Below, piece by piece: positions 22,812-30,968 of a stretch of 51,614 bases of DNA. Made by a program: the position numbers and the translations under genes. The notes below the pieces were generated by a model that did not search any database, was not told the origin of the DNA, and was given only the letters and a program-made list of their open reading frames with translations. The first letter of the stretch is position 1. Each line of letters opens with the position of its first letter. The DNA is from Lactiplantibacillus garii (lineage in GTDB: Bacteria; Bacillota; Bacilli; Lactobacillales; Lactobacillaceae). Where the stretch lies: positions 1-51,614 of the forward strand of contig NZ_QWZQ01000021.1 of the NCBI RefSeq assembly GCF_003885105.1. The letters run 5' to 3'.

Positions 22812-24461
22812 TTAACCTAACTCGCGTGACAAAACAACTGATTGGTACGGCTTTAAGACCATGGCCGCTTGGACGGTCACGTCGTCATAATTTGATAGTA
22901 AAACGTGCGCGTTGACCATTTCAGCCGGGATCGTGACCGTCGTGGCGTTGGGATAAAAGTTATTTAAAACGAGTAATTGCTGCTTTCCCAGTGTCCGCCA
23001 GTAACCAAAGACTTGGTCATCGTCCAACCGCCACGTCCGGTATGCGCCGTCGGCAACGACCGGGACCGTTTTGCGCAGGCGGATCAACGTCTGGTAATAG
23101 TTAAACAGTTCACCGTGAGCCAGTTCAGCTTCAACGTTGATTTTCGTCTGATTGGTGGGCCGTAACCATGGGCGGCCCGTCGTAAAGCCCGCGTTCGCAC
23201 TCGCATCCCACTGCATCGGGGTCCGTGAATTATCCCGGGCCTTCGTTTTAACGATCGTAAAGGCGTCGGTGCGACTGTAACCACTTCGAACGAGGGCCCG
23301 GTAAGCGTTTAAGGCTTCCACGTCCACGTAATCCGCCATCGCTTGATAATCAGGGTCAGTCATTCCGATTTCCTCCCCCATGTAAATAAACGGGGTCCCG
23401 CGCATCAAATGAATGACCGTTGCCAGCATTTCCGCCGATTTGATCCGGTACTGACCGGCATCGCCAAAGCGGTTGATGGCCCGCGGCTGGTCGTGATTAT
23501 TCCAAAACAGGGCTTGCCAGCCATTACCGGCGTCCATCCCCGTTGCCCAATCATCTAGTAACCGTTTCAGACGGGGAAAATCAAACGGCATTCGCGACCA
23601 CTTGCGCCCATCCACGTAGTCGGTTTTTAGGTGGTGAAAGTTAAAAACCATGGACAGTTCGTGGTTGTCGGGATTGGTGTACCCCACACTATTGGCAATC
23701 GTCGTGGAAGACATTTCGCCGACCGTAACACTGTTCGCGTCCCGACCAAAACTCGCGGCGTTGAGTTCTTTCAAGTAGTCTTGAACAACCGGCGTGTCGG
23801 TGTACAACCGTTTGGATTCGGTACCCGCGGGTGCGTCAACGAGTTGCTCGGCTTTCCCGGTCACGTTAATCACGTCGAACCGAAATCCGGTCACGCCCTT
23901 TCCCCGCCAAAAATTCACGACGTCGGCGCAGGCCGCCCGGACTTCCGGGTTATGCCAATCTAGGTCCGCCTGCGTTTTATCGTAAAGGTGCAGGTAGTAC
24001 TGGTCCGTATCACCAAACCGCGACCACGCCGGCCCGCCAAACTTGGATTCCCAATTCGTGGGTAGACTACCGTCGGCCTGCGCCGGTCGGAGGTAGTAGA
24101 ACCGTTGATACTTTTGATCTCCGGCCAGGGCCTTTTGGAACCACGCGTGTTGCGTGGACGTGTGGTTGAGCACCATGTCCAACATGGTCCCGATTCCCAC
24201 CGCTTTTAACTTAGCCACTAGCTCTTCAAAATCGGCCATCGTTCCAAACGTTGGGTCGACCCGGTAATAGTCGGCAATGTCGTAACCGTTATCATTTTGC
24301 GGTGACACGAAAAAAGGATTAAACCAAATCATGTCAACGTTTAACTTTTGGAGGTACGGAATCTTTTGAATAATTCCCCGTAGGTCCCCAATACCATCCC
24401 CATCGCTATCGTAAAAGGACTTCGGGTAAATTTGATAGATCACCTGTTGTGATAGTTTCAT
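22812..24461 (-). CDS. treA: Trehalose-6-phosphate hydrolase (phosphotrehalase), GH13
   Basis: Cytosolic enzyme splitting trehalose 6-phosphate into glucose and glucose 6-phosphate. The 549-residue protein has the GH13 barrel: VIYQIYPKSFYDSDGDGIGDL, DMVLNHTS, GFRFDVIN with the nucleophile Asp, TVGEMSS with the acid Glu and FWNNHDQPR. GDGIGD and the SWYPKSF-like head are typical of the oligo-1,6-glucosidase/TreA subfamily; operon position next to TreR and a PTS decides for TreA. GAGAATAACG precedes the ATG. Middle gene of the operon: 24 bp after treR, 16 bp before the PTS gene. Confidence 0.92.
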   Translation of the reverse strand: MKLSQQVIYQIYPKSFYDSDGDGIGDLRGIIQKIPYLQKLNVDMIWFNPFFVSPQNDNGYDIADYYRVDPTFGTMADFEELVAKLKAVGIGTMLDMVLNHTSTQHAWFQKALAGDQKYQRFYYLRPAQADGSLPTNWESKFGGPAWSRFGDTDQYYLHLYDKTQADLDWHNPEVRAACADVVNFWRGKGVTGFRFDVINVTGKAEQLVDAPAGTESKRLYTDTPVVQDYLKELNAASFGRDANSVTVGEMSSTTIANSVGYTNPDNHELSMVFNFHHLKTDYVDGRKWSRMPFDFPRLKRLLDDWATGMDAGNGWQALFWNNHDQPRAINRFGDAGQYRIKSAEMLATVIHLMRGTPFIYMGEEIGMTDPDYQAMADYVDVEALNAYRALVRSGYSRTDAFTIVKTKARDNSRTPMQWDASANAGFTTGRPWLRPTNQTKINVEAELAHGELFNYYQTLIRLRKTVPVVADGAYRTWRLDDDQVFGYWRTLGKQQLLVLNNFYPNATTVTIPAEMVNAHVLLSNYDDVTVQAAMVLKPYQSVVLSRELG

Positions 24462-24485
24462 CGTTATTCTCCACTCTCTTATAGT

Positions 24486-25214
24486 TTATAAAGGGTTATG
24501 CTGGCGGCGGGCGAAGTCGCGGAAGCGGAACTTATCGGCCCGGTGCCGCGACTCCGTGAATTGAAAGGCCCGGGCATCCGTCAAACTGGTCACGCTGCGG
24601 ACGACTGCCATGTAGGCGCCGTCGTCTAAGTGCAACTGCTGGCGGTCCTCAGCGTTAGCCGGTTCCATCGTAATTTCCTTCGTCGCGTACCCAATTTCTA
24701 ATTCCAATTCATCTTCAAAGTAGGCGTATAGTGAATCCTCCGCCGCCCGTTTAGGAACTTCGGGCACGACCGTTTTCAAAATATAATCCTTATCGATAAT
24801 ATCCGGTTCATCATCAATGACCCGAACCCGTTTTATAACTGTCACCGGCGCCTCCGTCAGATCCACGCCAAGGGACGCGAAGGCCGCTACTGGCAGCGTT
24901 CCGTTCGGCTCATAGTCGTAGACCACGTTTTTAGTAGTAATGTGCAGCTTTTGTGCCAATTCCTTATAACTCACGATTCCCGACACCGGAAATTCATACT
25001 GTCGGTGTTCGATCACCAGTGAGCCCTTACCCCGAATCTTCTGAATATAGCCGTTTTCAGCTAAAGCAGCGAGGGCTTTCCGCCCCGTTTCCCGGGAAAT
25101 CCCGTAAAGTTCACAGAGTTGGTTCTCACTTGGCAAGTACGTTCCCAGTTTGTAAACTTCCCCATCGATCTTTTGCATTAAATCGTCATAAACCAGCGCT
25201 GATTTATTGACCAT
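24486..25214 (-). CDS. treR: Trehalose operon repressor TreR, GntR/HutC family
   Basis: A 242-residue regulator with an N-terminal GntR winged HTH (YDDLMQKIDGEVYKLGTYLPSENQLCELYGISRETGRKALAALAENGYIQKIRGKGSLV) and a UTRA effector domain (YAYFEDELELEIGYATKEI...). TreR proteins bind trehalose 6-phosphate and release the operator. The ATG at 25214 has AAGGAGC 7 nt upstream; the GTG at 25220 is inside the spacer. First gene of treR-treA-PTS. The operator CTTGTTTAGACAAG sits exactly in its promoter spacer, so it controls its own operon. Confidence 0.92.
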   Translation of the reverse strand: MVNKSALVYDDLMQKIDGEVYKLGTYLPSENQLCELYGISRETGRKALAALAENGYIQKIRGKGSLVIEHRQYEFPVSGIVSYKELAQKLHITTKNVVYDYEPNGTLPVAAFASLGVDLTEAPVTVIKRVRVIDDEPDIIDKDYILKTVVPEVPKRAAEDSLYAYFEDELELEIGYATKEITMEPANAEDRQQLHLDDGAYMAVVRSVTSLTDARAFQFTESRHRADKFRFRDFARRQHNPL

Positions 25215-25250
25215 GACCACCGCTCCTTCCTGTTACCGTTTTCATTTATG

Positions 25251-25279
25251 AATATAAACTTGTTTAGACAAGTTGTCAA
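25251..25279 (-). promoter_or_regulatory. tre operon promoter with TreR-type operator in the spacer
   Basis: Minus strand: -35 TTGACA (25274-25279), 17-bp spacer, -10 TATATT (25251-25256). The palindrome CTTGTTTAGACAAG (25259-25272) fills the spacer, so bound repressor would block polymerase directly. Confidence 0.85.
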
Positions 25280-25338
25280 ACGTTTAATTTATTAATTTAA
25301 CAATCGTTGATATATCAGCGATAAATCAGTATTATCAG

Positions 25339-25383
25339 CTTGTATAAGTTGCCTAGACAAGCTGTCTATTCTGTCTAGACAAG
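25339..25383 (-). promoter_or_regulatory. Upstream cluster of TreR-type operators
   Basis: Two more boxes of the same kind: GTTGCCTAGACAAG (25348-25361) and TCTGTCTAGACAAG (25370-25383), 22 bp apart, next to CTTGTATAAG (25339-25348). They lie about 80 to 110 bp upstream of the tre promoter box and could support looping or a second promoter. Confidence 0.7.
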
Positions 25384-25385
25384 CA

Positions 25386-25423
25386 AAAAAAGAGTGCTCC
25401 CGGCAAATCCCGGAAACACCCTT
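25386..25423 (-). terminator. Terminator of the PnuC-like gene
   Basis: Minus strand: GTGTTTCCGGG / CCGGGAGCAC hairpin followed by TCTTTTTTT. It directly abuts the tre operator cluster. Confidence 0.8.
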
Positions 25424-25435
25424 CGTTGTTAATAA

Positions 25436-26215
25436 TTAATGATTTAATCCTAGTGCTTGATCGTCAGTCGCCGCATCCTTAGCTGCCGCTTGTTCTTGCG
25501 CGATTAAGCGGGCCCGTTCGTGCTTGTTATACCAAGGCGAAACGGTGAAGGCTAAAATATCGTTAATCAAGTAGATCGAGCTGTTAATGAACATGGCTAA
25601 AGTGGCGGAACCTTGGCGGAACGAAATGAACCAGAGCACCATTTGAGCCAAGCCGGAAGCCACCCACCAGAAGTACTGGTTGTTGTAACGGAGGAAGCAG
25701 ATCACCCCAGCCGTTAAGCAGATGGCAAAACTAATCGCGTCCACCCACGGCCGCGGATCGTCGGTCAAGGCACTAATCAAGTAGCCCGAAATTCCGTAAA
25801 CAACCAACGTTGAAACGATTGCCACGATCCAGGTCCGACCAGTAAACTTGCGAATCTTAGAAACCATGTTAACGTTCCAACCAGCACTCAGTAGTACCGG
25901 AATGTCCAACGTCACAACGTAGGCTAACTGTTCGCCAATGCTAAGGTAGTTCTTAGCCGAAAAACCGACCACAATGAAGCAAGCGGCGGAAATTAAGCCT
26001 AGCCAGCCGTTGACCGATTTGGCCGCGTTAATGGCCAAAACACAAAGAACCCCCAACGTGGTCCCAATAAATGTTAGAATGGATAACGTCGTGATTGGGG
26101 CGTTAACCAGGGTCATCACCTGGCAGCCCAGGCTAAAGAAGAATAAGTAGTAGTTCTGTTGTGGCCAACCTTTCAATTGGTGTGATAAGAATTTTAAATA
26201 ATTACTCAAAATCAT
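25436..26215 (-). CDS. PnuC-type nicotinamide riboside transporter
   Basis: Membrane facilitator that brings in an NAD precursor, most likely nicotinamide riboside. The 259-residue protein has about seven hydrophobic segments and the PnuC pattern: GTTLGVLCVLAINAAKSVNGWLGLISA near the front, RTWIVAI, WVDAISFAICLTAGVICFLRYNNQYFWWVASGLAQMVLWF and YLINDILAF near the end. The N-terminal ATG at 26215 is chosen; GAGG/GGAG is close upstream, and the longer GTG start at 26275 has no site and crosses palindromes of the promoter region. It is divergent from map. Substrate is inferred from the family. Confidence 0.82.
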   Translation of the reverse strand: MILSNYLKFLSHQLKGWPQQNYYLFFFSLGCQVMTLVNAPITTLSILTFIGTTLGVLCVLAINAAKSVNGWLGLISAACFIVVGFSAKNYLSIGEQLAYVVTLDIPVLLSAGWNVNMVSKIRKFTGRTWIVAIVSTLVVYGISGYLISALTDDPRPWVDAISFAICLTAGVICFLRYNNQYFWWVASGLAQMVLWFISFRQGSATLAMFINSSIYLINDILAFTVSPWYNKHERARLIAQEQAAAKDAATDDQALGLNH

Positions 26216-26275
26216 GCTCCTCTTTCCGTTTATCTTATGGTGCGGTTGTTGGTGTCCAGTTGGCCAACTGATCAC

Positions 26276-26606
26276 GTTATACTACCATATGTAGTAATCT
26301 CGTTCGAAACAACACTATATATTGTATCATTATCTTTGCTGATGAAAAGTCCTAAATTGTAAATTAGCAAACGGTTGTAAGCAACCAATCCGGATTAAGC
26401 CCGTTGGACGGGTCTTTTTAAGCCGGAAATTTTTTTGCGTTTTTTTCCGGTAACGTTTTCGCTAATTTCAGAACTAATTTTAGTTTTCATTCCCCGCAAC
26501 TCCCAGGTTGCACCGAACAATGCGTTTTGTCGGATATTAACCGTTGCTGTATACTAGGGATGGACATTATTTACCTACAATTTATTTAATTTTTTTGGAG
26601 GATCAC
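26276..26606. other. pnuC-map divergent intergenic region
   Basis: It holds, left to right: palindrome TACTACCATATGTAGTA (26280-26296 area), palindrome ACACTATATATTGT (26312-26325 area), hairpin GGTTG-TAAG-CAACC (about 26372-26385), hairpin CCCGT-TGG-ACGGG followed by TCTTTTT (about 26399-26420), a CCGGAAA/TTTCCGG pair around T-rich tracts, and the map promoter. The palindromes fit operators of an NAD-related regulator; the hairpins look like an orphan terminator. No gene is seen. Confidence 0.45.
26527..26555 (+). promoter_or_regulatory. map promoter
   Basis: -35 TTGTCG (26527-26532), 17-bp spacer, -10 TATACT (26550-26555). About 50 nt separate it from the ribosome binding site TTGGAGGA (26595-26602). 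Confidence 0.65.
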
Positions 26607-27398
26607 ATGATAACTCTTAAATCAGATCGAGAAATTAAGGGGATGCAAGAAGCCGGCGACATCATGGTCGGCCTCTTCCACGCCTTGGAAGATTACATCA
26701 AACCGGGAATCACAACTTGGGACGTTGATCACTACGCTTACGAATACATCACCGCCCACGACGCCACTCCCGGCGAATTAAACTTTGAAGGTTACAAGTA
26801 CTCAACTTGTGTCAGTGTCAACGACATGATTTGTCACGGTTGCCCTAGCAAAGACATTTTAATTAAGGACGGCGACTTATTGAAAGTCGACACCGTTATT
26901 AACTACCACGGCTACTTAAGCGACTCCTGCCACGCCTTCGTTGCCGGGACCCCGTCACCCGAAGTTAAGAAACTCATGGACGTGACGTTAAAGGCCCTCT
27001 ACCTCGGGATTGACCAGGCCGTCGTTGGTAACCGGATCGGTGACATCGGCTGGGCCATCCAAAACTACGCTGAAAACGAAATGGGTTACGGCGTCGTTCG
27101 TGAATACATCGGTCACGGCATTGGACCGACGATGCACGAAAAGCCCGACGTTCCCCACTACGGTGAAGCGGGTCACGGGACCCGTCTTAAAGCTGGTATG
27201 ACCATCACCATCGAACCAATGGTCAACATTGGCGACTGGCGTTCTGGTGAAACCGCCGATGACGGCTGGACCGTTCGGACACTCGATGGCAGCTTAAGTT
27301 GCCAATACGAACACACCTTAGTCGTTACCGACGACGGTCCCAAGATCTTGTCATCGTTTGACAATGATTTTGATGCGAAGTACCTCTGGAAAAAATAA
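26607..27398 (+). CDS. map: Methionine aminopeptidase type I
   Basis: Removes the initiator methionine from nascent proteins; a metalloenzyme in the cytosol. The 263-residue pita-bread fold shows the five metal ligands in context: LKVDTVINYHG and YLSDSCHAF (two Asp), EYIGHGIGPTMHE (His), GMTITIEPMVNIG (Glu) and CQYEHTLVV (Glu), plus the substrate His in ICHGCPS. The ATG at 26607 follows TTGGAGGA; the frame extends upstream across the promoter without a suitable start. It is monocistronic, ended by repeat copy C. Confidence 0.93.
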   Translation: MITLKSDREIKGMQEAGDIMVGLFHALEDYIKPGITTWDVDHYAYEYITAHDATPGELNFEGYKYSTCVSVNDMICHGCPSKDILIKDGDLLKVDTVINYHGYLSDSCHAFVAGTPSPEVKKLMDVTLKALYLGIDQAVVGNRIGDIGWAIQNYAENEMGYGVVREYIGHGIGPTMHEKPDVPHYGEAGHGTRLKAGMTITIEPMVNIGDWRSGETADDGWTVRTLDGSLSCQYEHTLVVTDDGPKILSSFDNDFDAKYLWKK

Positions 27399-27410
27399 TA
27401 ATTAACATCA

Positions 27411-27509
27411 AAAGAGGCTGTGACTTTTGTCACAGCCTCGCTTTTATCTCCGAATAATTATTATCGAAACATGCGCTAAAAGTCAGCTAACCGACTTTTG
27501 GCACACTCC
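27411..27509. repeat. Convergent-gene intergenic repeat, copy C (compact)
   Basis: Compact form: hairpin GAGGCTGTGAC-TTTT-GTCACAGCCTC (27414-27439), TTTT, TATCTCCGAA at 27445, perfect palindrome ATAAT-t-ATTAT (27454-27464), CGAAAC and the final hairpin GCTAAAAGTC / GACTTTTGGC (27475-27502) with an 8-nt loop. Relative to copy A the small palindrome has C-to-T and G-to-A changes that keep pairing. It separates the convergent map and FMN reductase genes. Confidence 0.8.
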
Positions 27510-27548
27510 GTTTTTGATTAACAACATATTAGGACTTTATAGATGGAA

Positions 27549-28097
27549 CTATTTAACAAACTTGGCAGCAAATTCACTAAATTGCTTACCAGCACCCGCT
27601 AGGAAGGACTGGGTACCTTCATTGGTAATGTGGCCATTTTCGTCGGCTAACTTGTCGGTGTTGCCAATGTATAATTCGGGCTGTTGCATCGTTGGCATGT
27701 CTAAAAATACCAATGATTGACGTAAAACGTGGTGAGCTAACACACCGGCGATACCAGAGATTGATTGGGAAGCAACTAGCGCTGGTTTTCCACCCCAAAC
27801 ACTTTGACCCCAAGGACGAGAAGCCACGTCCAAAGCGTTCTTCAAAGCGGCTGGAATGCTCCGGTTATGTTCCGGCGTAACGAAGATGAAGGCGTCTTGG
27901 GCTGCCACGGCGTTTCGGAACTCCGTATATTCAACCGGTGAATCTTCATCATAGTCCTGATTGTAAAGTGGCAACTTGGCAATGTCTAAATACGTTACTT
28001 CGGCGTCCGCTGGTAGTCCGGCAACGATTGCGTCGGCCACCCCTTTAGAATAAGAATTTTTACGAATAGAGCCTACGATTACACCATATTTTGTCAT
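27549..28097 (-). CDS. NADPH-dependent FMN reductase / azoreductase-like flavoprotein
   Basis: A 182-residue flavodoxin-like reductase of the NADPH-dependent FMN reductase family (YhdA/ArsH-like). Motifs: GVIVGSIRKNSYSKGVADAI for FMN phosphate, LPLYNQDYDED, FVTPEHNRSIPAALKNALDVASRPWG (the family E-x-N-xS-P-ALKNA-D signature), and KPALVASQSISGIAGV. GAAAGGAC is 11 nt before the ATG at 28097; the TTG at 28118 overlaps that site. Likely role: NAD(P)H-driven reduction of flavin, quinone or azo compounds. Substrate cannot be specified. Confidence 0.87.
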   Translation of the reverse strand: MTKYGVIVGSIRKNSYSKGVADAIVAGLPADAEVTYLDIAKLPLYNQDYDEDSPVEYTEFRNAVAAQDAFIFVTPEHNRSIPAALKNALDVASRPWGQSVWGGKPALVASQSISGIAGVLAHHVLRQSLVFLDMPTMQQPELYIGNTDKLADENGHITNEGTQSFLAGAGKQFSEFAAKFVK

Positions 28098-28192
28098 ATT
28101 TTTGAACAGTCCTTTCAATTCAATTTAACTTACTAATAGTAAGTATATCAATAAACAGTTAAAGTGCAATTATTTAGACTTCCCCTTTTAAA

Positions 28193-28222
28193 AAAATGGA
28201 AATTAGCAGCCGCTAATTCCCA
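28193..28222 (-). terminator. Terminator of the DUF2252 gene
   Basis: GGAATTAGCG-GCT-GCTAATTTCC hairpin on the minus strand followed by ATTTTTTT, 11 nt past the stop codon. Confidence 0.8.
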
Positions 28223-28233
28223 TTGCACCACGT

Positions 28234-29583
28234 TTATGGCATCTCTAAAAAGTCTTGATAATCATTTTCAACCCGTTTAACGTAAGCTTCGGCCCAATTA
28301 GCCATCGCTTCGTCAAACTTAGCGGAACTACCCACGTAGCCCCGAATCATGGCCGCCGTCGGACTCTGGGCATGGGCCTGCGCCAAGATCATGGCGCAGG
28401 TGCGCGCGTACGCCGAAAACTGGCCCCAATCCAAGGTTGGAATATCAATGGATTCCTTCATATCCCTGAACTGACGAACGTAGAAACTCTTATCGGCCAT
28501 CTGAAAGTAACCTAAAAACACGTCCGAAGTCGCTTGTAAAATTCGCTGTGAACTCACGATCCGTTGACCTTCTGAAAGCTCTAAGGCGGCGGTTAACGCC
28601 TGGCGGGACTGGCTACCAACTTTTCTAGTTGGTAGGGCTTCTTTAATTTGCAAAACCATGTGACTACCATCCGTACTCGTCAACAACACTAGGTAGCACA
28701 AGGAGCCAAAACTCCCGACCCCGACGCTGTGTCGAATAATGTCGGTCACTTCGTATTGTGATAGCAGCAGCGCTACGTCGGTCCGAACGTTTAATAAATA
28801 CTCTTGAATGCCGTGTTTTAAGCCGCGGTAAGTCTTTTTATCAACGTGTACGGACCGGGGCGCGTTATCTTTAAACTGACGCTCGCCCCGGCTATTCGTC
28901 CACGTAAACTTGCGAACGACCTGTTCTGAATTCCGTTTTTGGGCCTTTTTAACGAGATCGGCAATGAAATTGGCCGTATCATCCGGTTCACCGCCGAAAT
29001 TTAACACCGCCTGCACTTCGTTGTCCCGGTAAAAACGGTCCAACGTTGTTTGGTCAAACATCCGTTTAATGGCTTCACGATAGCTGGCACTCGCCGCTTG
29101 AACCAGCTTATCAATCTTCTTAGGCTTAAAATCCGAATCCCGCGCGGCTAAAATAATACTAACCAACAACCGCCGCAGATCCCATTCCCACGGGTGAATT
29201 CCAGCTTCATCAAAGTCGTTTAAATCAAAAACTAGGCGCCGTTCCGGTGACGCGTAAAAACCAAAGTTCCCTAAGTGGGCGTCACCACAAACCACGGCGG
29301 GAATCCCCGTTGATTTTTGATAATCTAAATCATAGTCCATCAGTTCCACGGAGCCCCGGAAAAAGGCGAACGCGGAAGCGGACATCCGTTCACGCCGCAA
29401 GGGTAAGAGTTCCGGCACTAACATTGCCCGTACGTGTTTCAAGTATTCCGCCGCGTTACGCTTAACCGGCGTAAACGTTCCGAGCTGTTCAAACGACGTG
29501 GTTTGGCGCCGGGCCTTACCCAGCGCAATTAATTCGGCAACCGTGTGGTGTTGACGAATGTGTGTTAAATCCAGTGGTGGCAT
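28234..29583 (-). CDS. DUF2252 family protein
   Basis: A 449-residue protein of family DUF2252, whose biochemical role is not established. Family marks are visible: FAFFRGSVELM, VVCGDAHLGNFGFY (about 96-109), LVFDLNDFDEAGIHPWEWDLRRL and a late YVRQFRDMKESIDI. The GDAHLGNFG and DLNDFDE pair resembles the catalytic loop and metal loop of aminoglycoside-phosphotransferase-like kinases (HGDxxxxN, xDxD), so a kinase-like fold is plausible. GGGAT precedes the ATG. Monocistronic. Confidence 0.85.
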   Translation of the reverse strand: MPPLDLTHIRQHHTVAELIALGKARRQTTSFEQLGTFTPVKRNAAEYLKHVRAMLVPELLPLRRERMSASAFAFFRGSVELMDYDLDYQKSTGIPAVVCGDAHLGNFGFYASPERRLVFDLNDFDEAGIHPWEWDLRRLLVSIILAARDSDFKPKKIDKLVQAASASYREAIKRMFDQTTLDRFYRDNEVQAVLNFGGEPDDTANFIADLVKKAQKRNSEQVVRKFTWTNSRGERQFKDNAPRSVHVDKKTYRGLKHGIQEYLLNVRTDVALLLSQYEVTDIIRHSVGVGSFGSLCYLVLLTSTDGSHMVLQIKEALPTRKVGSQSRQALTAALELSEGQRIVSSQRILQATSDVFLGYFQMADKSFYVRQFRDMKESIDIPTLDWGQFSAYARTCAMILAQAHAQSPTAAMIRGYVGSSAKFDEAMANWAEAYVKRVENDYQDFLEMP

Positions 29584-29742
29584 GTTGTATCAATCCCTTT
29601 TGTTTTAAACTGCCTCCATTATAACGATTTATCCCATTAAAACGAAAGGATTCACTAATCAAATCGTTACAAATGTCACTAGTATTTAACAACCGCTAAC
29701 GGGTACAATAACAACCAGACTTTTATCATACAGGAGATTTTC

Positions 29743-30255
29743 ATGCAAAACTTAAATTTAACCAACCTCATTTTTGCCGCTTTCGTCCTAGTCTGGATCG
29801 TTCGTCGTCAACTGGCTCCCAAAGTGATCCGCTTTAAAGGCAAGGTTTACGTGGTCATTATTCTGGTTGGCCTGCTTACGATCAGCGACGCTTTTACTAA
29901 GCAGCACCTCACCATCCAGCCCGGCCAAGCCGTTCTTTTTGGTGGGGCCAGTCTGCTAAGCGCGGTCGTATTTGGCGGATTGCGCGCCTGGTCCTACCGC
30001 TTTTGGGTCAACGACGACGGTCTCGTCATGCGGCAAGGTAACTGGCTGACCCTGACCTTCTGGATCATTAGCATAACCGGTCATTTGCTGGCAGACCGAT
30101 TATGGACCGGTAGCTCGGTAACCATCACACTTTATTTAGGTCTCACCCTACTCATCCAACGTGGTGGAGTTTGGTGGCTCGCACACCGAGCTTACCCACA
30201 GGCACTCCGGGCTAATGAAGTCGCTCAAGCGCGCCATTCCGCGAAAAACAAATAG
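29743..30255 (+). CDS. Small membrane protein of unknown function
   Basis: A 170-residue protein with four to five hydrophobic segments (about 7-20, 38-48, 63-80, 102-118, 126-140), a Lys/Arg-rich stretch after the first (RRQLAPKVIRFKGK) and a charged tail (AQARHSAKNK). The topology recalls CcdC-like DUF1453 proteins, but I cannot confirm that. CAGGAGA lies 8 nt before the ATG, and TACAAT (29704-29709) is a plausible -10. It stands 85 bp before ndk with an own promoter region between. Confidence 0.6.
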   Translation: MQNLNLTNLIFAAFVLVWIVRRQLAPKVIRFKGKVYVVIILVGLLTISDAFTKQHLTIQPGQAVLFGGASLLSAVVFGGLRAWSYRFWVNDDGLVMRQGNWLTLTFWIISITGHLLADRLWTGSSVTITLYLGLTLLIQRGGVWWLAHRAYPQALRANEVAQARHSAKNK

Positions 30256-30304
30256 TTTTGGTTGACGCACTCATCGAATTCACCTACAATTTAAGCAACA
30301 TAGG

Positions 30305-30318
30305 CGGAAGCGCTTACT
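30305..30318 (+). promoter_or_regulatory. cre-like site upstream of ndk
   Basis: CGGAAGCGCTTACT matches the cre consensus at 12 of 14 positions with an intact GAAGCGCTT core. It lies only 23 bp before the ndk start codon, so it would act as a roadblock if used. Confidence 0.4.
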
Positions 30319-30340
30319 TAAATTGAGGGGGTCACAGATT

Positions 30341-30805
30341 ATGGCAAATTCAGAAAAAACTTTAGTTCTTGTAAAACCCGACGGCGTTGCTGAAGGGCAC
30401 ATTGGCGACATTATTACTCGTATTGAACAAAAAGGTTATCAAATTTCCGCCCTGAAAGTGATCAAAGCTACACCCGAGCAGCTTCAAGCTCACTACAGCG
30501 AGAAGCTCGAAAAACCTTACTTTAAAGAAATTGAAACGTACATGATGGAGGGTCCGTTAGTCGCCATTATCGTTAGCGGGACTAGTGTCGTCAAAGCCAT
30601 TCACCACCTGGCTGGTAATACCCGTCCGTCCGACGCCCAACCCGGCACTATCCGGGGAGATTACGCCCACGATTATCCGGACGGAATTTTACGAAACATC
30701 ATCCACACAGCCGATAGCCGGGAAAACGCCCACCACGAAATTGCCATCTGGTTCCCAGAACTGGCCGTTTCTTCCCGAAAGCCCTTAACTGAAACTAGCA
30801 TTTAA
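30341..30805 (+). CDS. ndk: Nucleoside-diphosphate kinase
   Basis: Transfers the gamma phosphate of ATP to nucleoside diphosphates through a phospho-His. The 154-residue protein has the family layout: TLVLVKPDGV at the start, HYSEKLEKPYF, GPLVAIIVSG, the nucleotide loop NTRPSDAQPGTIRGDYA and the active-site His122 in NIIHTADS. A six-residue insert (HDYPDGI) before the His loop differs from the most compact forms. The ATG at 30341 has TGAGGGGGT upstream; an upstream in-frame start lacks a site. Many lactobacilli lack ndk, so its presence is mildly informative. Confidence 0.92.
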   Translation: MANSEKTLVLVKPDGVAEGHIGDIITRIEQKGYQISALKVIKATPEQLQAHYSEKLEKPYFKEIETYMMEGPLVAIIVSGTSVVKAIHHLAGNTRPSDAQPGTIRGDYAHDYPDGILRNIIHTADSRENAHHEIAIWFPELAVSSRKPLTETSI

Positions 30806-30813
30806 TTCTTAGC

Positions 30814-30842
30814 AATCCCCGGCCAGTCCGGGGATTTTTTGT
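30814..30842 (+). terminator. ndk terminator
   Basis: ATCCCCGG-CCAGT-CCGGGGAT hairpin (30815-30835) followed by TTTTTT, starting 8 nt after the stop codon. Confidence 0.85.
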
Positions 30843-30968
30843 TTGGCAATTGAACAAAGCTAACCCGTAAGGTCACGCAACTAACCCGCCTAAAATGTCA
30901 GAATTTTCGCACAAACGGACCTTGCCCAGTATGCTTGAACTAATCGATAAAGGTTGGGGGGACTTTTA

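Noticed and set aside
23631-23963. 110-codon frame opposite treA
   Set aside because: Shadow of the GH13 coding strand; codon pattern and the lack of a start signal speak against it.
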